DNA of 32,814 bases from Prevotellaceae bacterium UBA5903 (GTDB taxonomy: Bacteria; Bacteroidota; Bacteroidia; Bacteroidales; Bacteroidaceae). The stretch spans positions 6,989 to 39,802 of the forward strand of contig DJEH01000138.1 of NCBI GenBank assembly GCA_002431845.1, read 5' to 3'. Shown here piece after piece: positions 23,762-30,062 of the stretch (position 1 is its first letter; every line of letters begins with the position of its first letter). The translations under genes and the position numbers were made by a program. The notes below the pieces were generated by a model. It saw only the letters and a list, made by a program, of their open reading frames with translations. It had not been told where the DNA came from and ran no database searches.

Positions 23762-24406
23762 CTATAGTTTATACACTTTGTCGTAGTTAAGTTCCATGTG
23801 TTTGCCAATGCTCGTAACGATTACACCTGCCCCTTGCCTTTTAGCTTCTGTCATCATTATATCTGCCATGATAGCAGAGTTGATGTCGTCAAGGTGGCTG
23901 ATAGGTTCGTCGGCAAGCAAAAAGTCAAAAGGCTGCACCAAGGCCCTAATCATGGCCACACGTTGCTGCTGTCCAAAGCTCATTCTACCCACTTTGGCAT
24001 TGAGTTTATCGGCAATACCCAGTCGTTCAAACCATTCTTTAATCTCGCCAAGCGGCTTGAAGTTTGTAAGGTTGTTTTTAATTTCAACGTTTTCAAGAGC
24101 CGTAAGTTCAGGAAAGAGCCTAAGCTCTTGAAAAAGGTGGCTAATGCTATTTTGTCGAATGCTCACCCAATCGTTCACTTTGAGTTGTTTCACGTTGTTG
24201 TTGTCGAAGCAAAGCGTTCCAGTATAGTCGTGTCTATATCCCAAGATGTAGCTACAAAGCGTAGATTTGCCCGTACCCGACATGGCTTCAACTAAGTAAA
24301 GTTTCTCTTTTTCAAATTTCACTTCGTTCTTCCACACATCGCTTTTAAGGTCAGTTCGGCTTTCAAAAACGTGTGGCAGAACATTTGATAATGTAATGGT
24401 TTGCAT
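23762..24406 (-). CDS. ABC transporter ATP-binding protein, LolD-like with altered motifs
   Basis: 214 residues. Walker A is AMSGTGKST (41-49), with Ala replacing the first glycine. The Q-loop is Gln93 (LFQELRLF), the signature is SFGQQ (143-147) instead of LSGGQ, and Walker B is FLLADEP (162-168) followed by the D-loop region SHLDD. The switch histidine expected in VTH is serine (VIVTSIGKH). It pairs with the FtsX-like permease encoded 14 bp downstream. The catalytic glutamate and Walker lysine are kept, so ATP binding is expected, but the switch and signature changes suggest a slow or specialised cycle. Confidence 0.82.
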   Translation of the reverse strand: MQTITLSNVLPHVFESRTDLKSDVWKNEVKFEKEKLYLVEAMSGTGKSTLCSYILGYRHDYTGTLCFDNNNVKQLKVNDWVSIRQNSISHLFQELRLFPELTALENVEIKNNLTNFKPLGEIKEWFERLGIADKLNAKVGRMSFGQQQRVAMIRALVQPFDFLLADEPISHLDDINSAIMADIMMTEAKRQGAGVIVTSIGKHMELNYDKVYKL

Positions 24407-24483
24407 GATAAACTTTTTATCAATAAGACAGGCCTTGTGCCAAGTAAAAGATACGAAATACCCATTACTTGCGAGTCTGCTTT

Positions 24484-25893
24484 TTATTCAATAGTCAATG
24501 TAGCTTTGCGTCCGGTTGTAGCTTGGTAGCAAACTTTTTCAGAGCCTGGAATGAGCATCTTGATGAGCGAACTTGCTCCTTTGCTCTTAACACAAGGCTG
24601 TTCAAAGAACCTCTTAAGGTTTAGCTGAAAGTAAACAAGCGTACCTTTGGCGGCATTTGTTTTTGTTGCGTCAAAAGGCATTTGAGCCTTTGCAACCATT
24701 GCTGCCGAGGCAAAGTAAAGAGTTGTGTTTGTGGCATTAAGGCCAAAGTGCAACTGCTGTTTGTTGTTATTAAGCACAAAAGCATTGGGCGAAATTCGCC
24801 TCAGCGTAACGTTCTTTTGTTTCTTTGCACAGTCCATCCAATAGTCGGCATTGTCAAACAATCCCTTTGCTTGAGTTTCGGCTTTCATGCAGTAGATGGG
24901 AGTCCAATCGTTGGCCAAAGAGTCAATCTCAATGCTGAAAAGTCCGTTGGTGCTCCCCAACATTTGGTCGGCATCAAAGGTCTGATTTAGTCCCATGAGC
25001 AACCCACGCAAGGTGGCGTCGGTTTTGAGAAGTTTGAGCAGAGGTTTGCCCTGTGTTCGTGTGCTCAGAACGAAAAGAGGTGTTTGTTGCTTGCCATTTG
25101 TAGGCACGCTAATACATCCTTTCTCCTTTTCGTATTGGTCGATAGCTGCCAATATATCATTGTTTTCGCTTGTGAGTGTGCTTGTTATCGTTGTGACACA
25201 TTGTTTTGCCTTATTTAGCTTCATATCAGCGGTGGCAAAAACATTCACGGCCGCAGGGTCGCAGTCGGCAGGTATGGCCATACGGAACAAAAGGTTGTAG
25301 GGGGTAGGCATAGCATCAAGTTGTGCAAAGAGTTGTATGCCGCCCGTTAGTTCTTTGAGCTTTTTAAAGTTGTCGGTACTTGTAAACGTGTCGCCAGTGT
25401 TAATCATTGCCGTCATGGTTTGTCGTAACACATCGCGCTCTTGCGCCACACCAGGGCCGAGTATAAGCAACGTATTGTCTGTGCAAGTGGCCAGCCACCC
25501 CGCATTTATCCAAATCCAAGCTTGCCCATCGATATACTCAATAGGTGCACATTTTTTAGCCCTTACGAGTTTATTTACTTGGTTAATAACAGCCTCCTTG
25601 TTCTCTACCTTGGCCGTAAAACCAATGTATTCGTTGGGCGTTACAAAAGCATAAACAGGACTTTTAAGGTCTATTCCATCGGGCTTTATGCCAATGGCTT
25701 TTTCTATAGGATTAACGCTCTTAAGAGGAGAGTTGGTCAGTTCAGACGGCACAATTCGCACCACGGCTTTAGCTTGTGCTGGTATCATGTCGGCATAGTT
25801 TTTGGGCCATAGCCACCATGCTATCAAAGCCACCAGCGCACAAACCACAATGGCTGAGCAACCTATCCAACAATGTTTTTTATTAAAATGCAT
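24484..25893 (-). CDS. Uncharacterised membrane-anchored protein (DUF4836-like)
   Basis: 469 residues. A single membrane segment at about 8-28 (CWIGCSAIVVCALVALIAWWLW) would leave the rest in the periplasm. The region from 35 on begins MIPAQAKAVVRI and continues with alternating beta/alpha segments. This resembles the DUF4836-type proteins of Bacteroidetes, but I am not sure of the family. There is no enzyme motif I recognise. It lies between RsmE and the ABC transporter in a continuous minus-strand run, 77 bp before the ATPase gene. A role with the transporter is possible from position only. Confidence 0.65.
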   Translation of the reverse strand: MHFNKKHCWIGCSAIVVCALVALIAWWLWPKNYADMIPAQAKAVVRIVPSELTNSPLKSVNPIEKAIGIKPDGIDLKSPVYAFVTPNEYIGFTAKVENKEAVINQVNKLVRAKKCAPIEYIDGQAWIWINAGWLATCTDNTLLILGPGVAQERDVLRQTMTAMINTGDTFTSTDNFKKLKELTGGIQLFAQLDAMPTPYNLLFRMAIPADCDPAAVNVFATADMKLNKAKQCVTTITSTLTSENNDILAAIDQYEKEKGCISVPTNGKQQTPLFVLSTRTQGKPLLKLLKTDATLRGLLMGLNQTFDADQMLGSTNGLFSIEIDSLANDWTPIYCMKAETQAKGLFDNADYWMDCAKKQKNVTLRRISPNAFVLNNNKQQLHFGLNATNTTLYFASAAMVAKAQMPFDATKTNAAKGTLVYFQLNLKRFFEQPCVKSKGASSLIKMLIPGSEKVCYQATTGRKATLTIE

Positions 25894-25943
25894 AATACCT
25901 AAATATATGTTTGATGCTCACACATCTGTTCTACTCAATCTTG

Positions 25944-26702
25944 CTACTTATTGCGTTTTGCCAAATACATAAGATGTACAGCCACCAAAGCCGCTGTTTC
26001 GGTGCGTAGACGACTTTCGCCAAGGCTAATGGGCTGAAAGCCACAACGTATAGCCTCGTTTACCTCGGCAATGCTAAAGTCTCCCTCAGGGCCAATAAGC
26101 ACCAAAGCATCCCCCTCGCTATTAAGCAAATCGCCTAAAAAGTTGCGTCCCGAAAGGTGTATGCTTTCTGTGCTATCGTCGTCAATCTCTTCGGGCGAAT
26201 AGCAGTGGGCAATAAATTTTTGTCCGTCAAATGGGCTATTAACAAACTCTTTAAACTTGGTCAAAGGTTCAACCATAGGCTTATAAGCCTTATGGCTTTG
26301 TTTCATGGCAGACACCACAATCTTTTCTAACCTCTCAGTCTTAACAATCTTGCGTTCAGAATTGTCGCAGAGTAGCAAATGAATGCCGTCTACGCCAATT
26401 TCTGTAGCTTTCTCAACAAACCATTCCATGCGGTCCATGTTTTTAGTAGGTGCCACCGCCAAGTGTATGTTTCCGTTCCATAGTTTATGGTCGTCCCATT
26501 GATTGTCAATGGCAATTTGGCAATGCTTGTTGGCGCATAGCGTAATGTGGGCATCATAAAAGTGCCCTTTACCATCGGTAAGTAGCATGGTGTCTCCCTC
26601 GCGCATTCTTAGCACTCTAACAGCGTGTCCAGCCTCTTCAGCGGGCAGTTCGTTTGGGTTATTTTCTATGTCGGGGGCGTAGAATATATGCGTTTCTTTC
26701 AT
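25944..26702 (-). CDS. rsmE: 16S rRNA (uracil1498-N3)-methyltransferase RsmE
   Basis: About 252 residues of the SPOUT methyltransferase fold. The C-terminal knot carries VLIGPEGDFSIAEV and LGESRLRTETAALVA, the S-adenosylmethionine-binding signatures of RsmE. The N-terminal part (IFYAPDI, EEAGHAVRVLRMREGD) is the PUA-like RNA-binding domain. The enzyme methylates N3 of U1498 in 16S rRNA. I chose the ATG at 26702 because it gives a family-like N-terminus; an ATG at 26714 lies one base after the upstream stop and is also possible. The gene is coupled to the bifunctional-nuclease gene. Confidence 0.93.
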   Translation of the reverse strand: MKETHIFYAPDIENNPNELPAEEAGHAVRVLRMREGDTMLLTDGKGHFYDAHITLCANKHCQIAIDNQWDDHKLWNGNIHLAVAPTKNMDRMEWFVEKATEIGVDGIHLLLCDNSERKIVKTERLEKIVVSAMKQSHKAYKPMVEPLTKFKEFVNSPFDGQKFIAHCYSPEEIDDDSTESIHLSGRNFLGDLLNSEGDALVLIGPEGDFSIAEVNEAIRCGFQPISLGESRLRTETAALVAVHLMYLAKRNK

Positions 26703-26715
26703 GTTGTTCAACATT

Positions 26716-27288
26716 TTATAAAATCAAGTCAGTATTGTCCACCTTGCTGCGTCTTGACAGTTCGTCGCGCAATATCGAGGCTAACTCAAAGTTATCTTCG
26801 GCCACGGCGCTCTCCAATGCTTCCTTCAGCAGTTTGTCGCCCATGGCAGTAAGGGGTAGTGCCATTTGTTCTGCCCCTTTGTTGTTTTGGGCACGTGTTA
26901 TCCTCTGAAACGATTCGCTGTTTACCCATAGTGGCGCGTGCGTTTCAAGAGCAGCCACAACAGCCTCGGCCACAGGCACGGTGATAGACACCACTTCGTT
27001 GATAAGTTCAAAGTCGATTAATGCTTGAGTGTTGCCATTGGCGGGTTGCATCACCCTCACACCAATCAAGGTCATACCCACACGCCCAGCAAGCTTGTTC
27101 ATCAAGTGCGAGCAAGCATAGTCCTTATGCTTCAGTGCATTCATAATGAGGTTAAACCCTTTCTCGTCTATCAGTACCGGAAATATCTCAGCCCCATCCT
27201 TTTTTCTTAATATAAGGATAAAGGCATCTTGCAACTCCTTTCCTCGGGTTATGCCCTCAATGGTTAGTTCGGTATAGTTGTCGTACAT
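26716..27288 (-). CDS. Bifunctional nuclease domain protein with UVR motif (DUF151)
   Basis: 190 residues. The N-terminal about 135 residues are the bifunctional-nuclease (DUF151) domain, with typical segments LILRKKDGAEIFPVLIDEKGF and VRVMQPANGNTQALIDF. The C-terminal part (LLKEALESAVAEDNFELASILRDELSRR) is a UvrB/UvrC-type UVR helix pair. The nuclease activity is known only for some family members. It is the first gene of the six-gene minus-strand run and has a canonical promoter at 27359-27389. The next gene overlaps its end or starts within a few bases. Confidence 0.88.
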   Translation of the reverse strand: MYDNYTELTIEGITRGKELQDAFILILRKKDGAEIFPVLIDEKGFNLIMNALKHKDYACSHLMNKLAGRVGMTLIGVRVMQPANGNTQALIDFELINEVVSITVPVAEAVVAALETHAPLWVNSESFQRITRAQNNKGAEQMALPLTAMGDKLLKEALESAVAEDNFELASILRDELSRRSKVDNTDLIL

Positions 27289-27358
27289 TGTATGATTATC
27301 AAGTATTTGTTTCTGAATATTTGTCGTAAATGCACGAATGTGCTTTATAAATTTAATT

Positions 27359-27389
27359 CAAAGTTACTGCAAAGCAAACGCATAACAAA
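27359..27389 (-). promoter_or_regulatory. Promoter, TTTG-N19-TAacTTTG, for the minus-strand operon
   Basis: On the minus strand TTTG (27386-27389) and TAACTTTG (27359-27366) are exactly 19 bases apart, a perfect Bacteroidetes promoter. Transcription would start near 27352, leaving a leader of about 64 bases before the ATG at 27288. Confidence 0.72.
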
Positions 27390-27584
27390 GCAAATGTTGA
27401 TTTTTTTGGTATGGTAGAGGCGGTGTCGGTTTTAATTTATAAATGATGATGAGTTGATGATAAGCAATTTTAACATTATTCAGTAAGTACTTCTCTTTCA
27501 ATAAAACGGCAAAATAACACACCAAGCAGCCGCTAAAAAGGCGTGTGTACAACTTATCAGACTGTTTAAAAAATACGAGCAAAA

Positions 27585-27880
27585 CGTGAACTATTTTTGA
27601 CATTTTGAACTCGTAAAATAGAAGCTAAAAAGCATGATTTTTGCTTCGAACGAGGCAGAAAAAGCCCCCTTTCGCAAGTATTAATCCTTAGGATACGTAT
27701 CCTTAGGGTGTAAGGATACGTATGCTTACCACCTAAGGATACGTGTTCTTAGGGTATAAGGATACGTATCCTTATGGTCTTAGGATACGTATCCTTAGGG
27801 CTTTGCATACGATAATAAGCACTTAAAAGCCAATTTATGATTTTGTGATAGTTTGTAACTCTCTGATTATCAATTAAATA
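27585..27880 (+). repeat. Composite intergenic repeat element, copy 2
   Basis: The same ordered parts as 5812-6128. The 5' box at 27585-27605 is identical over 21 bases to the first copy and includes a TATTTTTG stretch that fits TAnnTTTG. The palindrome array is at 27689-27796. The 3' box at 27856-27880 (TAACT, CTC, TGATTATCAAT, T, AAATA) lies 59 bases beyond the array. AAGCACTT occurs after the array in both copies. It stands between two divergent operons, pointing toward the glycogen genes. No protein is encoded, and no target-site duplication is evident by eye. Confidence 0.8.
27689..27796. repeat. Array of five 16-bp palindromes at exact 23-bp period, array 2
   Basis: Units begin at 27689, 27712, 27735, 27758 and 27781. 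Unit 4 is the perfect AAGGATACGTATCCTT. Units 1 and 5 differ only in the first base (T), and unit 2 has one change (ATGCTT). Unit 3 is AAGGATACGTGTTCTT, the exact reverse complement of the variant found in array 1. Spacers are AGGGTGT, ACCACCT, AGGGTAT and ATGGTCT. ACCACCT is AGGTGGT on the other strand, so it matches the rest only when inverted. Confidence 0.92.
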
Positions 27881-28164
27881 TAGAAATTCCCTAAAAATGC
27901 GGACTTTTCGAAAAATAAAAAATAAATGTGCAGAGTGGGCAAAAATGAAGATTACGAATTCAAAGATTAACTTTTGTAAACCTCTCAAAATAGCTTGTAA
28001 AAATGTATTGTTAGTTCCCTTGTTATTGGCATACAAAAGCCTATTTTTGTGGTCAAAAACGGTTTTAAAAGAAGTTTTAAACAAATAAAGATTGTTAATA
28101 CCGCAAAACTTAGAAAACACAGATTGTAAGAATGTTACATTATTGAAAAAATGTGAGCAAACGC
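27881..28164. other. AT-rich intergenic stretch without recognisable gene
   Basis: This stretch lies between the 3' box of the second composite repeat and the glycogen promoter. A 63-codon frame at 27897-28088 is low in complexity (Lys/Leu/Asn rich) and has no neighbour support, so I do not call it. The sequence may be an extension of the repeat element. Confidence 0.4.
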
Positions 28165-28195
28165 TTTGCCATTCACTATTAAGCCATTATCTTTG
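28165..28195 (+). promoter_or_regulatory. Promoter, TTTG-N19-TAtcTTTG, for glycogen synthase
   Basis: TTTG (28165-28168) and TATCTTTG (28188-28195) are separated by exactly 19 bases. Transcription would begin near 28202 and leave a leader of about 80 bases before the ATG at 28285. The palindrome array ends about 370 bases upstream of this promoter. Confidence 0.75.
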
Positions 28196-28284
28196 CAACA
28201 GATAGTATGTAGTTAAGCAATAAAAAAAAGGCTTTTTGATGGCTTTTGCTTTGCACTATCTTGCATAGATTATTACAGATTTTT

Positions 28285-29952
28285 ATGAATACAGAAACAC
28301 TAAAGCCCGACTATATATTTGAAACAAGTTGGGAAGTTTGTAATAAGGTCGGTGGCATATATACCGTGCTGTCATCGCGTGCTAAAACGCTCATGTCTAA
28401 ATATCAGGACAAACTTGTCTTTATAGGTCCTGATTTGAAGCAACCTACGGCTAATGTTGATTTTTGTGAAGATGAAAGGTTGTTGCCTCAGTGGAAACAG
28501 GCTGCAGCAGATTTAGGCTTGAAGTGTAAAATTGGCCGATGGATGGTGCCAGGCAAACCTGTGGCTGTGCTTGTAGATTTTGCCCCGTTCTTTGAAATAA
28601 AAAACGAAATTTATGCCGAGGCATGGGATTTGTTTCGTGTAGATTCGCTCCATGCTTATGGCGATTACGACGAGGCTTCTATGTTCTCGTATGCAGCAGG
28701 TCGCTTTGTTGAGGCTGTAGTGTCGCTATGCTTGCAGCCTACAGATAAGGTGGTATACCAAGCTCACGAGTGGATGTCGGGGTTGGGCATGCTTTTCTTA
28801 AAGAAGCATCAACCCCATGTGGCAACCATATTTACCACACACGCCACAAGCATAGGGCGCTCTATATGTGGCAATAATAAGCAACTTTATGCCTACTTCG
28901 ATGGATACAATGGCGACCAAATGGCACAAGAACTACACATGGAGGCCAAACACAGCATAGAGAAGCAAAGCGCATGGCATGCCGACTGCTTTACAACCGT
29001 GAGTCAGTTTACTAACCGCGAGTGTAAGCAACTGCTTGATAAACCAGCCGATGTAGTGTTGCCCAATGGTTTTGAGAACGATTTTGTGCCCAAAGGTAGT
29101 CAGTTTACCATCGTACGCAAAAAGGCCCGCCAACGCATACTCAGCGTGGCAAGCGCACTTACGGGACAAACCTTGGCAGACAAAGATACGCTCATCGTGT
29201 CAACAAGTGGGCGCAACGACTATCGATGCAAGGGTTTCGACGTGTTTCTTGAAGCAATGGCCGAATTGCGAACCCAGCTCAATGAGCAGGCAGAGAGTAA
29301 ACAACAAGTATTGGCTCTCATCGAAGTGCCTTGCTGGTTAAAGGGGCCACGTGCCGACTTGCAAGAGGCTTTGGCGCATCCACAATCTCATACGCAGGCA
29401 TTGCCTAACCCTATCATTACTCACGATTTGCACAATTTAGATGAAGATCGCATTGTGAGCCAAATTCGTCAGTTAGGCATACTCAATCGTCCCGAAGACA
29501 AAGTGAAAGTGCTGCTCGTACCATGCTATCTTGAGGGCAATGATGGCATTTTTAATATGCCTTATTACCACTTGCTTGCAGCCAACGATTTGGCGCTATA
29601 CCCCTCATACTACGAACCGTGGGGCTACACTCCGCTTGAAAGTTGCGCCTTCCGCACTCCTTGCGTCACTACCGACTTAAGCGGATTTGGCCAATGGGTA
29701 AACGAGGAGATTGGCCACGAAGGCCAGCTTGAAGATGGCGTAAGAGTGATACATCGCGACGACAATAACTACTTTGAGGTGTCGGCAGACATCTGTCAAT
29801 GCATACACACAATGCTCGGCATGCACACCAAACAAGTGGCTACTTGTCGCAAGAACGCAGCACTAATTGCCGACAAAGCGCAGTGGAAGCATTTTATTAA
29901 ATACTATTATGATGCTTACGATTTTGCGCTTAAACGCACTGAACTAAAATAA
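28285..29952 (+). CDS. Glycogen synthase, GT3-type
   Basis: 555 residues from the ATG at 28285; the frame extends upstream to a TTG at 28246, but those residues look untranslated. The N-terminus FETSWEVCNKVGGIYTVLSSRA (about 12-33) is the donor-binding region of family GT3, the animal/fungal-type glycogen synthase that uses UDP-glucose, rather than the bacterial GT5 KTGGL form. The C-terminal YYEPWGYTPLESCAF holds the E-x7-E catalytic motif. It elongates alpha-1,4-glucan in the cytoplasm. It is followed after 110 bp by alpha-glucan phosphorylase on the same strand, giving a synthesis-and-breakdown pair, and it has its own canonical promoter. Confidence 0.9.
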   Translation: MNTETLKPDYIFETSWEVCNKVGGIYTVLSSRAKTLMSKYQDKLVFIGPDLKQPTANVDFCEDERLLPQWKQAAADLGLKCKIGRWMVPGKPVAVLVDFAPFFEIKNEIYAEAWDLFRVDSLHAYGDYDEASMFSYAAGRFVEAVVSLCLQPTDKVVYQAHEWMSGLGMLFLKKHQPHVATIFTTHATSIGRSICGNNKQLYAYFDGYNGDQMAQELHMEAKHSIEKQSAWHADCFTTVSQFTNRECKQLLDKPADVVLPNGFENDFVPKGSQFTIVRKKARQRILSVASALTGQTLADKDTLIVSTSGRNDYRCKGFDVFLEAMAELRTQLNEQAESKQQVLALIEVPCWLKGPRADLQEALAHPQSHTQALPNPIITHDLHNLDEDRIVSQIRQLGILNRPEDKVKVLLVPCYLEGNDGIFNMPYYHLLAANDLALYPSYYEPWGYTPLESCAFRTPCVTTDLSGFGQWVNEEIGHEGQLEDGVRVIHRDDNNYFEVSADICQCIHTMLGMHTKQVATCRKNAALIADKAQWKHFIKYYYDAYDFALKRTELK

Positions 29953-30062
29953 AACAGCATATTATACTAACCTAATGTAAAAAAGCCTTTCGGCAAGCGT
30001 ACTCATCAATCTAAACAAATCAGTAAATATGAGGCGCTAACGAGGGTTCAATATTTTATATT

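Noticed and set aside
27897..28088. 63-codon plus-strand reading frame as a small gene
   Set aside because: It is low-complexity Lys/Leu/Asn-rich sequence in an AT-rich intergenic region next to a repeat element, with no promoter or neighbour support.
27749..28120. 123-codon minus-strand reading frame across the second palindrome array
   Set aside because: Its C-terminal part is translated from the repeat array and the composition is that of AT-rich non-coding DNA, so it is a chance frame.
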